From assembly GCA_004193595.1 (NCBI GenBank), contig RPGQ01000036.1, positions 34,915 to 98,914 of the forward strand: a DNA stretch of 64,000 bases, written 5' to 3'. The notes under the pieces are model-generated. The model had not been told where the DNA came from, made no database searches, and was given only the letters and a program-made list of their open reading frames with translations. The stretch comes from Desulfobacteraceae bacterium Eth-SRB2. Lineage in GTDB: Bacteria; Desulfobacterota; Desulfobacteria; Desulfobacterales; UBA11574. The position numbers were made by a program, and so were the translations under genes. Positions 9,371 through 19,039 of the stretch are shown in pieces (position 1 is the first letter of the stretch; the number at the start of each line of letters is the position of its first letter).

Positions 9371-10668
9371 CCGATTACCTTTACTTTTTTTACGAGTTTT
9401 ACAAGAAATTGAGAGGCCATGATTTGAGTATCAAACCGGCTTTCTCCGACAGTATATCCCCTTTGTCTTAAAATATTCAAAAAGTTCTGATATCCCGGGT
9501 AGGCCACATCAAAAGGGGAATTTATTCTGCCAAAAATTTCGATTTGAACGTCGTCGCTTGTATAATTTATCTTCAGAACTTCCAGATTCACATCAGAAAA
9601 AACTGCATTTGATATATCGTTAACTACCGTTTTATAGGAAGGCGCGTTTTTGCAATAGGCCAACTGCTTGATAAACGTCAATATATCTTTATAGCTTTCC
9701 CCAGCATTATCCAGAGGCAACTTGACCTGAATCCCGTCCATTTTTTCTTCTAATTGCGTGATTTCTGCCTGAAGCAGATTTGCTTTTTGATGGCACCAGA
9801 AACTGCCTGCCGCTAATAACAGGGCAGCCAGCAAAAAAATCACATTAAAATATGGAGCACTTTTGCGAGCATAATAAAAAATTTTCTCCTTTGGAGGTGA
9901 AACGTCACCAGTTCCGGACTTTATGTCCATGGCCTTTAGAAAAGAAATGTTATGCTTTTTCCCGTTAAACACTACTGCTTCTTCTTCAAATGAATAAAAT
10001 TCACTGTCCGAATCTTCAGGCCATTTGGGCGCCATCCCGCTGTCTATCCAGGTAAGCAGGAAAACTTGGGAGACTTTGATCCGATTATCTGACTCAAATG
10101 TTGCGATGTTTGCTCGAATTGTTTCCCATAACGAAGAAATCTGTTCATCTTCCATGTCAAAGGCTACAAACCGGTTGGCATAATAAACCTGCTTTGTCGT
10201 GCCTATGATTATATCGGCAAAACGGTTATGCTGAAAGATGACGGCGGTCGGCTTTTTTTTCTTGATACGTTTTAAAAATCCCCATAGAACAGAATAAAGC
10301 GGGAACAAAAGAATGCTTTCTTCTTTTTCCCTGATCTGGTCCAGATAGGAATGGTGAAGGCGGGTGGGAAGAGCGGTAAAGAAAATATCGGTGTTGTTTT
10401 TTCCTTTCTTCTTTTTCCAGTGTGTAAGTACTGACACCGGTTCATCAAAATCACCGGATTCCTGGAGTCGTTTGCGGACTATAAACTCCGCATACTTAAC
10501 TCGTGCTTCTACAGTCATGGTTTGGGAAACCGCTTCTTGCATATCAGTAACAAACCAGATGTCTTCCTTTATATCTTCTAGGTCAACAACCGGTTCCAGC
10601 GTGTTTCCTGAAAAACTGTAAATAACTCCGTCTAGTTCAATAGCATATTGTTTCGAATCTTTAATCAT
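9367..10668 (-). CDS. PilM/PilN-like (MshI/GspL-type) pilus assembly membrane protein
   Basis: 433 residues. The first about 270 form a soluble cytoplasmic domain. A membrane helix follows at about 274-292 (NVIFLLAALLLAAGSF), then a coiled coil (QAEITQLEEKMDGIQ) and a PilN/GspL-like ferredoxin-fold region (NLEVLKINYTSDDVQIEIFG). This bitopic layout is that of MshI or GspL, which anchor the ATPase to the periplasmic subcomplex. The frame is intact. Lies between the PilN/PilO-like gene and the MshK-like gene, with tight spacing, in the same operon. Exact family is uncertain without a profile search. Confidence 0.62.
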   Translation of the reverse strand: MIKDSKQYAIELDGVIYSFSGNTLEPVVDLEDIKEDIWFVTDMQEAVSQTMTVEARVKYAEFIVRKRLQESGDFDEPVSVLTHWKKKKGKNNTDIFFTALPTRLHHSYLDQIREKEESILLFPLYSVLWGFLKRIKKKKPTAVIFQHNRFADIIIGTTKQVYYANRFVAFDMEDEQISSLWETIRANIATFESDNRIKVSQVFLLTWIDSGMAPKWPEDSDSEFYSFEEEAVVFNGKKHNISFLKAMDIKSGTGDVSPPKEKIFYYARKSAPYFNVIFLLAALLLAAGSFWCHQKANLLQAEITQLEEKMDGIQVKLPLDNAGESYKDILTFIKQLAYCKNAPSYKTVVNDISNAVFSDVNLEVLKINYTSDDVQIEIFGRINSPFDVAYPGYQNFLNILRQRGYTVGESRFDTQIMASQFLVKLVKKVKVIG

Positions 10669-10703
10669 CGCTTCAATCCAAAAATCCCTAAATCCATTAT
10701 AAC

Positions 10704-11214
10704 CTAATGCCTGACATAAAATACCCCTTTCAGTGTCAGCAGCATATCCCTTTGTTTGGTTTCCTGAGCGTTGACCGATATTGCTTTTTTCATCTTCTCT
10801 TTACCTAATTCCTGGACGGTCTTAGCATAGAATATTATCGGCTTGAAGTAATAGGCAGAAGAGTTGGCACACTGGTTTAAAATCTGCTCCATCTCGGAAA
10901 AAGTAACCGGTTCTTCAATGTTGATATCATAAACTGCCCATCCGTTTTCCTCCAGCCCCAAAGATCTGGCCCTGTCAATGAAGTTGTTTGCCCGGAATAT
11001 GCTATGTTTCTTAAGCTCTGCCTCATTTTTTTGCTGTTTCAGCAATCTATCTTGAACAGTCAGAACCTCTGCTTTTTTCCGATTGATGAAATACCGATTA
11101 TAGGTCGTCAAAAAAAAATGGGCGGCAATAAAAAAAAAGATCGCTAAGCCTACTGAGATTATGGGTAATTTTAATGCGTTGATATTAAATTCTCCTCTAA
11201 ACCGGATTTTTCAT
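10704..11214 (-). pseudogene. PilN/PilO-like pilus assembly protein, frame shifted just after its start
   Basis: An open frame from about 11200 down to 10704 reads FRGEFNINALKLPIISVG, then a membrane helix (GLAIFFFIAAHFFL), a coiled coil and a small periplasmic domain, about 165 residues in all. The only good start, ATG at 11212-11214 behind AAGGGGG, is in another frame and hits TAG after five codons. Deleting one A from the A5 run at 11207-11211 gives MKIRFRGEFNINALK in frame, so the simplest reading is a one-base insertion at the start. A shorter product could begin at an internal TTG near 11111 but would lose the membrane helix. The gene follows the prepilin and precedes the MshI-like gene. 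Confidence 0.65.
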
Positions 11215-11267
11215 CCCCCTTGAAGCGGAATTTACCTGCAAGTCATTAGGTGTAATTAAAATTATTT

Positions 11268-11915
11268 CTAAAACGGCAACCTCAGTATAGCTAATGAAGC
11301 AACAACCGGAGCGGTTGAAGCAATGGGCCAGGCAGCCGTCGTTCCCATAGCAGAATTGTTGGGAATATATAAAAAATCGCCATTGGTGCCATCCATCTCT
11401 CCATCAACGATCCTGTCCATTGCCATACCCAGTTCATTGGGAATCGCCGCCATTTGAAGAAAGTTTCCGTAATTCGCGTCATATCCGAATTGGATAGTTA
11501 AATTCGCAAAATTTCCCGCCGAATCCGTATATGTCCTGACATTGGTTGCACCTGTTGGACCTGTAGCAGGAGGTTCTAGGCCGACGTTGGTCAGTTGAGT
11601 ATTAAGGTTGTTTTGGCTTGCAAGATTTGCAGGAGCTGGGTCGCCACATCGCCCATCACGATTATTATTTGTATTACTGTTATCATCACCAAGTATCCAG
11701 CCGGTTCGATCATAGTAGCTGTTGTAGGCCATTTGCCAGGCATTAACAAAAGTGGAATAAAGCTTTTTTTGTTCACCACTTCGAATAATGTCTTTACCCT
11801 TAACCACTGCCCCGATGATAATACCGATAATGATCAGCACAATGGCCATCTCTATCAATGTAAATCCCCGGTTGTCCGGGAAATATTTTATCCTCTTTTT
11901 AATATTTTCGATCAT
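11268..11915 (-). CDS. Type IV/MSHA-like prepilin
   Basis: 215 residues. After a short basic leader (MIENIKKRIKYFPDNRG) comes the prepilin cleavage site and hydrophobic N-terminal helix GFTLIEMAIVLIIIGIIIG, with Glu at position 5 of the mature protein. The rest is an Asn/Gly/Ala-rich globular domain with two cysteines (about 90-110 region). It would be cleaved by a PilD-type peptidase, which is not in this window. A strong ribosome site (AAAGGGGG) precedes the ATG, and a sigma-54-like promoter lies 80-97 bases upstream. It heads the pilus operon and is itself intact. Whether it is a major or minor pilin cannot be told. Confidence 0.88.
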   Translation of the reverse strand: MIENIKKRIKYFPDNRGFTLIEMAIVLIIIGIIIGAVVKGKDIIRSGEQKKLYSTFVNAWQMAYNSYYDRTGWILGDDNSNTNNNRDGRCGDPAPANLASQNNLNTQLTNVGLEPPATGPTGATNVRTYTDSAGNFANLTIQFGYDANYGNFLQMAAIPNELGMAMDRIVDGEMDGTNGDFLYIPNNSAMGTTAAWPIASTAPVVASLAILRLPF

Positions 11916-11995
11916 CGTTTCTATCCCCCTTTTTTAAAATAAAGCCTTGTAGTTTTTGACCCATTTTTAAAAAAACCAACCATTTTGACATTAAT

Positions 11996-12012
11996 AAGCA
12001 ATTTTCGGGCCA
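11996..12012 (-). promoter_or_regulatory. Sigma-54-type promoter for the prepilin operon
   Basis: On the minus strand the sequence TGGCCCGAAAATTGCTT has the GG and GC dinucleotides ten bases apart (GG-N10-GC) and fits TGGCAC-N5-TTGCW apart from one base. Transcription would start near 11986, leaving a leader of about 70 bases. Many type IV pilin genes use sigma-54. The rest of the 340-bp gap 11916-12255 shows no gene. Confidence 0.6.
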
Positions 12013-12255
12013 GGAGGGGTATTGGAAAGGTATTCTATTGATATCAAATAGTTGGCTTGTACAAATGGGGCTTTCAAAAAAAGCGGCGGAAAAATCACCA
12101 ATAAGGCGCCAAAATAAAGCGTCAAAAAATTGTCATATAAGATTACGATGAAAACACGAGGCTTTTATTCCGGATCTTAAGGACTTGAAGTGCCATGGCT
12201 ATAATCATTCTCACAATAACGTTTTGCTTCAAATTCTAAGAAAGTTATCCTAATT

Positions 12256-12936
12256 TTAAAAACACCACTTCCCTATTTTCGTCGATGCCTTAAGAGATTT
12301 TTCAAGCTGTTTTAAAAACTTAACTCTCGGTATCTCTCTTGCACCAAAACGGAGAAGATGCTGGGTTGTAAGCTGGCAGTCTATCATATCAAAGGAGAGT
12401 GCGTTAAGATATTCAACAAGTTTTACAAGGGCTACGTTTGAAGCATTGCTGATTCGGGTGAACATGGATTCCCCGAAAAAACATCTTCCCAGAGAAACGC
12501 CGTATAAACCTCCGGCCAAATCTCCCTGGTACCAGGCTTCCACCGAGTGTGCAAAACCTGTTTCATGGAGCTTGCAGTAGGCATGGATCATATCTTCAAC
12601 AATCCAGGTACCTTGATTGTTCTGCAGGCGAATTTGGGCGCATTGGGTTATCACCTGAGCAAATGCGGTATCCATGGTCACCTTGAAAACCCCTTTCCTA
12701 ATAATTTTTTTCAAAGTTTTTGAAATCTTGATTTCATGAGGATACAGCACAAGACGAGGATCCGGTGACCACCACAAAATCGGTTCATCATGTGAAAACC
12801 ATGGGAAAATGCCCATACGGTAAGCATGTAGAAGACGCTTCCGGCTTAAATCACCACCAACAGCCAGTAAACCTTCTTTGGAGGCAAGATGTGCAGGGGG
12901 GAATGCTATTTTATCTGTTAAAAGAAAAACAGTCAC
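12256..12936 (-). CDS. aat: Leucyl/phenylalanyl-tRNA-protein transferase
   Basis: 226 residues, the usual length. Transfers Leu or Phe from aminoacyl-tRNA to proteins with N-terminal Arg or Lys and so marks them for ClpS-ClpA. Family motifs are PPAHLASKEGLLAVGGDLS at the N-terminus, YRMGIFPWF, ILWWSPDPRLVL, and the conserved GLYGVSLGRCFFGESMFT. The start appears to be GTG at 12936. The gene follows clpA by about 40 bases in the same direction. With clpS and clpA beside it, the full bacterial N-degron pathway is encoded here; ClpP is not in the window. Confidence 0.95.
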   Translation of the reverse strand: MTVFLLTDKIAFPPAHLASKEGLLAVGGDLSRKRLLHAYRMGIFPWFSHDEPILWWSPDPRLVLYPHEIKISKTLKKIIRKGVFKVTMDTAFAQVITQCAQIRLQNNQGTWIVEDMIHAYCKLHETGFAHSVEAWYQGDLAGGLYGVSLGRCFFGESMFTRISNASNVALVKLVEYLNALSFDMIDCQLTTQHLLRFGAREIPRVKFLKQLEKSLKASTKIGKWCF

Positions 12937-12975
12937 TCAATTACTCAACAACTGAATGAATTTAGGGGCTTCGCC

Positions 12976-15237
12976 CTAGTTGGAATTGCTGAATTTCCGG
13001 GGCTTAAAATCAAAGGTCAATTTGTCGTTCTCCGTATTAATAAAAACCTCGCCTCCTTTTTCAAGCCGCCCGAATAGAATCTCATCTGAAAGTATATCTT
13101 TAATTTCGGTCTGAATCAACCGGGTCAGAGGCCTGGCTCCGTAACGGGGATCATGCCCGTTTTTTGCCAGCCATGTTCGTGCATCGGAAGAAAGAGTGAT
13201 GGATATCTTTTTAACGGCAAGCTGTTCTTTAAGCTCTTTCATGAACTTATCCACCACCTTTTCCATGATCTCCTCATTCAGCGCATTAAAGTGAATAATG
13301 CCGTCAAGGCGGTTTCTGAATTCCGGGCTAAAAAATTTTTCAACAGCTTTTTTTCCTTTGTCCTCGGTATCATATTTTTTCTCACCGAAACCGATGGTCT
13401 GGCTGCTCATTTCCCGGGTACCGGCATTTGAAGTCATCATAATGATTACATTTCGAAAATCAGCCTTTTTGCCATTGTTATCGGTCAGGGTGGCATGGTC
13501 CAAGACCTGAAGTAAAATATTAAACATATCCGGATGCGCCTTTTCTATTTCATCAAATAGCAGGACGCTGTAAGGATGTTTACGGATACTGTCCGTCAAA
13601 AGTCCTCCCTGGTCAAAGCCGATATATCCCGGAGGTGCACCGATAAGACGTGCCACAGCATGTTTTTCCATGTATTCGCTCATATCGAATCGTGAAAACT
13701 GAACGCCGAGAATTCTGGAAACTTGCAGGGACACTTCCGTCTTTCCAACGCCGGTGGGACCGGCAAACAGGAACGAACCGATGGGTCTCTCGGGTGCTCC
13801 CAGGCCTGCACGGGAGCGCTTTATCGAGGTGACAAGCGATTTTATGGCATCGTCCTGCCCGAAAACAAACTGCTTGAGTTTTCCTTCAAGATTCTCCAAC
13901 TTTGTTTTGTCAGGCGTCGAAACGCTGATGGTCGGTATTCTTGCCATCTTGGCCACAATCTTTTCAATATCTTTGGGATGGATTTTCTTTCTGCTTGAAG
14001 GCCCCGAAAGTCTGACAAACGCTCCGGCTTCATCGATCACATCTATGGCTTTGTCCGGCAGATAACGATCATTGATATATTTTGCGGAAAGTTCAACAGC
14101 GACTTTCAGTGCAGGATCGGTATAAATAATACCGTGATGTTCCTCATAACGGGATCGCAACCCTTTTAAAATCTGGATGGTCTCCTTAATCGGAGGTTCC
14201 AAAATTTCGATCTTTTCAAAACGGCGGGACAGGGCACGGTCCTTTTCAAAGTAATTTTTGTAATCCTCATAAGTGGTTGAACCAATACACCGCAGATCAC
14301 CGGCTGCCAGTGTCGGTTTCAGTATATTCGACGCATCCATGGATCCTCTACTGGTAGCACCGGCGCCTACCATTGTATGAATTTCATCAACAAACAGGAT
14401 GGCATCTTTTTTCTTTTTCAGGGCAGACAGCACCCCTTTTAATCTCTGTTCAAAGTCACCACGAAATTTTGTGCCTGCCAGCAGCCCCCCAAGATCCAGG
14501 GAATATATACGAACATTTTTTAGCAGGTCGGGAATGGATTTATCATTTATCCTAAGCGCAAGCCCTTCGGCCATTGCTGTTTTTCCCACACCCGGGTCTC
14601 CCACAAAAACCGGATTATTCTTCCGCCTCCGGCAAAGCACCTGAACGGTTCGTTCCATTTCATGTTCCCTGCCGATCAACGGGTCCAGCTTCCCCTGGGA
14701 TGCACTTTTAACAAGATCGATGGTGAACGCCTCAAGCGGATCGGTCTTCTTCTTTTTTCCCTTTCTGTCTGTTTTCACCAGTCCATCGGATTCATCTTTA
14801 TAGGGCGATTTGGAAACATCATGGGAAATGTAGTTTAAAACATCAAGACGGGTTATTCCTTCGGCGTTCAGAAAATATTCAGCATGAGAGTCCTTTTCCT
14901 GAAAAATCGATGCCAGTATGTCACTGACGGCCACTTCCTGTTTTTCGGCGGAACGGACATGATTAATCGCCCGCTGAAGCACCCTTTGAAATCCCACAGT
15001 CTGCTGTAGCACATATTCATTCCCTTCGGGGATACTCACCATCCGCTGGCTGAAAAATAATTCAAGGGCGTTTCTAAGGTTCAGGATATTACCCCCGCAA
15101 TTTTCGATGATTTCTATACCGTTTTTGTCGTATAGAATGGCAAAAAGCAGATGTTCTATACAAACATACTCATGACGTCTTTTCCTGGCTTCTCTAACCG
15201 CAAAACCGAGCGTTTCGCTGAGTTCTTTACTGATCAT
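12976..15237 (-). CDS. clpA: ATP-dependent Clp protease ATP-binding subunit ClpA
   Basis: 753 residues, full length. An N-terminal Clp repeat domain (MISKELSETLGFAVREA) binds ClpS. The first AAA module has Walker A GDPGVGKTAMAEG, the second GPTGVGKTEVSLQ and Walker B SVLLFDEIEKAHPD. The two modules unfold substrates and feed them to ClpP. The gene begins three bases after the clpS stop, so the two are co-transcribed. The last codons (NSN-stop) lie in a GGGGCTTCGCCCT hairpin fragment (12962-12978) also found in family F repeats, which may have altered the extreme C-terminus. No frameshift in 2.3 kb. Confidence 0.97.
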   Translation of the reverse strand: MISKELSETLGFAVREARKRRHEYVCIEHLLFAILYDKNGIEIIENCGGNILNLRNALELFFSQRMVSIPEGNEYVLQQTVGFQRVLQRAINHVRSAEKQEVAVSDILASIFQEKDSHAEYFLNAEGITRLDVLNYISHDVSKSPYKDESDGLVKTDRKGKKKKTDPLEAFTIDLVKSASQGKLDPLIGREHEMERTVQVLCRRRKNNPVFVGDPGVGKTAMAEGLALRINDKSIPDLLKNVRIYSLDLGGLLAGTKFRGDFEQRLKGVLSALKKKKDAILFVDEIHTMVGAGATSRGSMDASNILKPTLAAGDLRCIGSTTYEDYKNYFEKDRALSRRFEKIEILEPPIKETIQILKGLRSRYEEHHGIIYTDPALKVAVELSAKYINDRYLPDKAIDVIDEAGAFVRLSGPSSRKKIHPKDIEKIVAKMARIPTISVSTPDKTKLENLEGKLKQFVFGQDDAIKSLVTSIKRSRAGLGAPERPIGSFLFAGPTGVGKTEVSLQVSRILGVQFSRFDMSEYMEKHAVARLIGAPPGYIGFDQGGLLTDSIRKHPYSVLLFDEIEKAHPDMFNILLQVLDHATLTDNNGKKADFRNVIIMMTSNAGTREMSSQTIGFGEKKYDTEDKGKKAVEKFFSPEFRNRLDGIIHFNALNEEIMEKVVDKFMKELKEQLAVKKISITLSSDARTWLAKNGHDPRYGARPLTRLIQTEIKDILSDEILFGRLEKGGEVFINTENDKLTFDFKPRKFSNSN

Positions 15238-15240
15238 GGT

Positions 15241-15555
15241 CTATTCTTCCTCCATGGTGCATTTAAGAGGAAACCCGTTTTCACGGGCCAAATCGTGAAC
15301 GGTGTTCACTTTGGTTTCAGATACTTCATATGTATAAACACCGCAAATACCAATTCCTTTTTGGTGGACATTCAGCATAATTTCTACCGCTTCTTCCGGT
15401 GATTTGTTAAAAACAAGCATCAGGATTTCGACGACAAACTCCATGGTGGTATAATCATCATTGTGAATTAGCACCTTGTACATGGGAGGTTCATCAATCT
15501 CGTCCCTGGTTTCTGAAATGACTTCTTCTTCTGTTTCAGGACTGTATTCGCTCAT
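15241..15555 (-). CDS. clpS: Clp protease adaptor ClpS
   Basis: 104 residues. Binds N-degron substrates and hands them to ClpA. The conserved core is present: [20 protein letters not shown] (the N-end pocket NDDYT) and [13 protein letters not shown]. An acidic N-terminal tail of about 20 residues is normal. First gene of the clpS-clpA-aat unit; directly upstream lies a nested pair of repeat elements (15568-15863), so promoter sequence may be partly supplied or displaced by them. Confidence 0.95.
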   Translation of the reverse strand: MSEYSPETEEEVISETRDEIDEPPMYKVLIHNDDYTTMEFVVEILMLVFNKSPEEAVEIMLNVHQKGIGICGVYTYEVSETKVNTVHDLARENGFPLKCTMEEE

Positions 15556-15567
15556 GGCACCATTTAT

Positions 15568-15863
15568 GAGTCTGTTGCTAAATGGTCTTTTCGCACAATC
15601 TCTGCGTTATGCTCAAAAAATAATCCTCGGAATATCAAATATATGTGACTCTGTTGATTTACTATACTTAAAAAAAATTGCTTAAAAATCGACTCCCTCA
15701 GAGGCTCATATCTTGACGATCTTACGCAAAGGAATGATAAATGCTGCGTGTTTTTTTGTAATTTTTTAAAAAATTGGACTAAATCAACAGACTCTATATG
15801 CCTGTGGTTATTTTTTTCGCATGCCTTGATCTTGAACGAAAATCTTCATTAATCAACAGACTC
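15568..15863. repeat. Family B repeat element, interrupted by a family A element
   Basis: The ends read GAGTCTGTTGCTAAATGG and, inverted, GAGTCTGTTGATTAATGA; flanks are ATTTAT and ATTTAC, a likely 5-base target duplication ATTTA. Once the inner element (15647-15794) is removed, the sequence matches, inverted, the element at 25328-25500 (shared cores: CAAGATCAAGGCATG, AAAAAAATAACCAC, ATTCCGAGGATTATTTTTTG, ATAACGCAGAGATTG). Non-coding. Most of the gap 15556-16314 is repeat DNA; 15864-16147 shows nothing recognisable. Confidence 0.85.
15647..15794 (-). repeat. Family A repeat element (MITE-like), 148 bp, nested in family B
   Basis: Terminal inverted repeats GACTCTGTTGATTTA and GAGTCTGTTGATTTA. 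TATATG flanks both sides, with one extra T at the left. Read on the minus strand it is identical over all 148 bases to 53365-53512. No coding capacity. It carries internal A and T runs and a CTCAGAGG region. Confidence 0.9.
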
Positions 15864-16147
15864 ATTTACCACAATTTAAATTCCCAAAGTGTAATAAATT
15901 TAGGAAAGCGCTTTCAACGCAAATAAGTTTTTATTTAAATTGGCAGTGCCAAAGGCACAGACATTAATTTTACTCACTTGGGTCACTTCGACCTTTATCC
16001 CACTCTTTTGCACACAGAAACCCATACCCATATATACATTAAAGCATTTTTTATGCCAAGAAAAACTAAGTCCAAACGTTATATAAAACTATAATCATTT
16101 TAACCCGGCCTTGTAAAGAGGATAAACCGAAAAAAATCTTCCCTTCT

Positions 16148-16312
16148 TTAACCTAAATTGAGAGTTTTTTACTCGATCTGCACCGATCTCTTGCGCATCA
16201 AGGGTCCGCGAAAATCCTCGACATATCCACGGGTATGCCTGCGGTTTTCGCAAACCTTTATGCATCAAGATCTCAGCACATGTCTTCGCAAAAAATCTCT
16301 CAACTTAGGTTT
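16148..16312 (-). repeat. Family C repeat, copy 1
   Basis: Ends TTAACCTAAATTGAGAG and, inverted, AAACCTAAGTTGAGAG. Shares GAGTTTTTTACTCGATCTGC, TCCGCGAAAATCCTCGACAT and TGCGCATCAAGG with the inverted copy near 20410-20606. Abuts the secA stop codon within two bases. Non-coding. Confidence 0.8.
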
Positions 16313-16314
16313 AA

Positions 16315-18840
16315 CTATCTTCCGCAGCATTTTTTATATTTTTTCCCGCTCCCACAAGGACAGGGTGAATTCCGGCCGACCTTTTTTTGGGTCCGTTTGA
16401 CCGGTTTTTTCTTTTCGGGTTCATCACCACTGGAAAATATCATTTTCTGTTCTTTGGGCTGTTGCAAATCAGCTATCTTTTTGGGTTCGGATATCTGGAT
16501 TCGGAACAAAATACCCAATGTTTCTTCTTTGATCCTGGAAATCATGTCCTGAAACAGTTCGAACCCTTCTTTTTTGTATACGATTAGGGGATCCTGCTGA
16601 GCATATCCTCGCAAACCGATGCCTTCTTTCAGGTGATCCATGCTTAACAGATGATCTTTCCATAAATTGTCCACGGTCTGGAGCATGATAATTCGTTCAA
16701 GGTTCCTGAATTCTTCTGTGCCTAATGAAGCCTCTTTTTCATTATATAGACTTAAACCGGCATCAGAAATCAACTCGGCCAGTCCATCGGGTGTGAGTCC
16801 GTCCAGGGTATCATTATCCAATTTGCCCAAGCGAAAGTGAAATTGTTTGAACACCTCTTCATTCAGCCCTTTCCAGTCCCACTCTTCAGAAAGCGCTTTT
16901 TCATTTATGCAGCTATCTGTTATCTCCTGGCACTTATCGCGAATCATATCCTCAATGGCCGGTTTTAAGCTTTTACCGCCCAGAGCTTCCCCCCGCTGTT
17001 TGTAAATAACCTCCCTTTGTTGATTCATGACATCATCATATTCTAATAATTGCTTTCTGATATCAAAATTGTGTGCCTCAACCTTTGCCTGAGCATTTTC
17101 AATGGCCTTGCTTATGAGATTGTGTTCGATGGGCTCACCCTCTTCCATCCCCAGCTTCTCCATAATTCCGGTTATCCGTTCCCCGCCGAATATCCGGAGT
17201 AGGTCATCTTCCAGGGCAAGGTAGAAACGAGATGAACCGGGATCGCCCTGTCTGCCCGAACGCCCCCTGAGCTGATTATCGATTCGCCGACTTTCATGTC
17301 TTTCAGTTCCTAAAATATGAAGCCCTCCCAGATCAGTGACGCCTTGGCCCAATACGATGTCGGTTCCACGACCGGCCATATTTGTTGAAATCGTAACCCC
17401 CCCTCTCTGACCCGCCATTGCGATGATCTCGGCCTCCTTTTCATGGTTTTTTGCATTGAGAACCGTATGTTTAATGCCTCTTTTTTTTAATTTTTTTGAA
17501 AAACTTTCTGAAACATCAATTGAAATGGTTCCCACCAGAACCGGCTGCCCCTTTTCATGAAGTTCGATGATTTCATCCATGGCCGCATCAAATTTCTCCC
17601 GGCGGGTTTTATAAATTACATCCGGAAAATCGTTTCGGATCATGAGTTGATTTGTAGGAATAACCGACACGTCTAAATTATAAATCTTTTTGAATTCAAC
17701 AGCCTCTGTATCGGCAGTACCGGTCATGCCGGCAAGCTTATTATACATCCTAAAATAGTTCTGAAAGGTAACGGTAGCCAGGGTCTGGTTTTCGTTTTCG
17801 ATCTTGACGTTTTCTTTGGCTTCAAGTGCCTGGTGCAATCCTTCAGAGTAGCGACGTCCGGGCATGAGGCGGCCTGTGAATTCATCTACGATGATAACCT
17901 CCCCATTTTTGACAATATAGTCGACATCGCACTTGAAGAGGGTGTAGGCTTTAAGCGCCTGGTTTACATGATGAAGAAGTTCAATATATTTCGGATCATA
18001 CAGATTATCGACCTTGAGTATTTTTTCCGCTTTTGCGATCCCTTCCTCAGTCATAACTGCTGACCGGGCCTTTTCATCCACGGTGTAGTCTTCTTCAGAT
18101 ACAAGACGTGGAATAACGCCATTGACCAGATGATATAGTTCCGTGGATTTCTCGGCCGGACCGGATATAATCAACGGGGTTCGAGCCTCGTCAACCAATA
18201 TACTGTCAACCTCATCAACAATGGCAAAATTGAGTTCTCCCTGGACAATGGAGTCTTTGTCAAACTTCATATTGTCCCTCAAGTAGTCAAAACCGAACTC
18301 ATTGTTTGTTCCGTATGAAATATCTGAATGGTATGCGGCTTTTCGCTCTTCATCATCCAGACCGTGTAATACACATCCCACGGAAAGACCGAGAAAATTA
18401 TAAATATGCCCCATCCATTCTGTATCACGCCTTGCCAGGTAATCATTCACCGTAATAATATGAACCCCACTGCCGGTAAGTGCGTTCAGATAAGCGGGAA
18501 GAGTGGCTGCCAGAGTCTTGCCTTCACCGGTCTTCATTTCAGCAATTTTTCCCTGATGAAGCACAATTCCACCGATGAGCTGTACATCAAAATGACGCAT
18601 CTTTAGGGTGCGGATCGATGCTTCCCTCACGGTTGCAAAAGCCTCCGGAAGAATATCATCAAGGGATTCGCCATTGTTCAAGCGCTCCTTAAACAACTGG
18701 GTCTGTGTTTTCAGCGCTTCATCATTCATGGTCTGGATCTGAGGTTCTATGGCATTAATCTTTTCAACAACAGGGTGTATTTTTCTTAATTCCCGTTCGT
18801 TTTTACTGCCAAATATTTTGGTTAAAAAATTTGCGACCAT
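16315..18840 (-). CDS. secA: Preprotein translocase ATPase SecA
   Basis: 841 residues. Motor of the Sec pathway, driving unfolded proteins through SecYEG. Seen: Walker [19 protein letters not shown] (about residues 102-119), the [18 protein letters not shown]alker B region, [32 protein letters not shown], and the C-terminal zinc tail [16 protein letters not shown]. The C-terminal Cys motif binds SecB and lipids in known SecAs. Start at ATG 18840 behind AGGAGG. Transcribed from the side of the M23 peptidase gene with about 200 bases between. The stop is directly followed by a family C repeat. Confidence 0.98.
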   Translation of the reverse strand: MVANFLTKIFGSKNERELRKIHPVVEKINAIEPQIQTMNDEALKTQTQLFKERLNNGESLDDILPEAFATVREASIRTLKMRHFDVQLIGGIVLHQGKIAEMKTGEGKTLAATLPAYLNALTGSGVHIITVNDYLARRDTEWMGHIYNFLGLSVGCVLHGLDDEERKAAYHSDISYGTNNEFGFDYLRDNMKFDKDSIVQGELNFAIVDEVDSILVDEARTPLIISGPAEKSTELYHLVNGVIPRLVSEEDYTVDEKARSAVMTEEGIAKAEKILKVDNLYDPKYIELLHHVNQALKAYTLFKCDVDYIVKNGEVIIVDEFTGRLMPGRRYSEGLHQALEAKENVKIENENQTLATVTFQNYFRMYNKLAGMTGTADTEAVEFKKIYNLDVSVIPTNQLMIRNDFPDVIYKTRREKFDAAMDEIIELHEKGQPVLVGTISIDVSESFSKKLKKRGIKHTVLNAKNHEKEAEIIAMAGQRGGVTISTNMAGRGTDIVLGQGVTDLGGLHILGTERHESRRIDNQLRGRSGRQGDPGSSRFYLALEDDLLRIFGGERITGIMEKLGMEEGEPIEHNLISKAIENAQAKVEAHNFDIRKQLLEYDDVMNQQREVIYKQRGEALGGKSLKPAIEDMIRDKCQEITDSCINEKALSEEWDWKGLNEEVFKQFHFRLGKLDNDTLDGLTPDGLAELISDAGLSLYNEKEASLGTEEFRNLERIIMLQTVDNLWKDHLLSMDHLKEGIGLRGYAQQDPLIVYKKEGFELFQDMISRIKEETLGILFRIQISEPKKIADLQQPKEQKMIFSSGDEPEKKKPVKRTQKKVGRNSPCPCGSGKKYKKCCGR

Positions 18841-18952
18841 ATAATCAATGTTCCTCCTGAATATTTACTTTATATTTCCGGCTCATAGTATACCATTAAT
18901 CAATAGACATTGCAAAACCGGTTGTGATAATCTCACGATAAGAGACATAAAA

Positions 18953-18976
18953 GGAAAGGAAAGGAAAGGAAAAAAA
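18953..18976. repeat. Short GGAAA tandem repeat upstream of secA
   Basis: Four GGAAA units in a row followed by A5, in the gap between the M23 peptidase gene and secA, about 110 bases before the secA start on the opposite reading sense. Could vary in copy number. No other function visible. Confidence 0.55.
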
Positions 18977-19039
18977 TCCAAGGAATAGATTGTAAAGAAT
19001 GTTGGTTGGTTACATTGAGTTTTAAAAATTCCGAGACGT

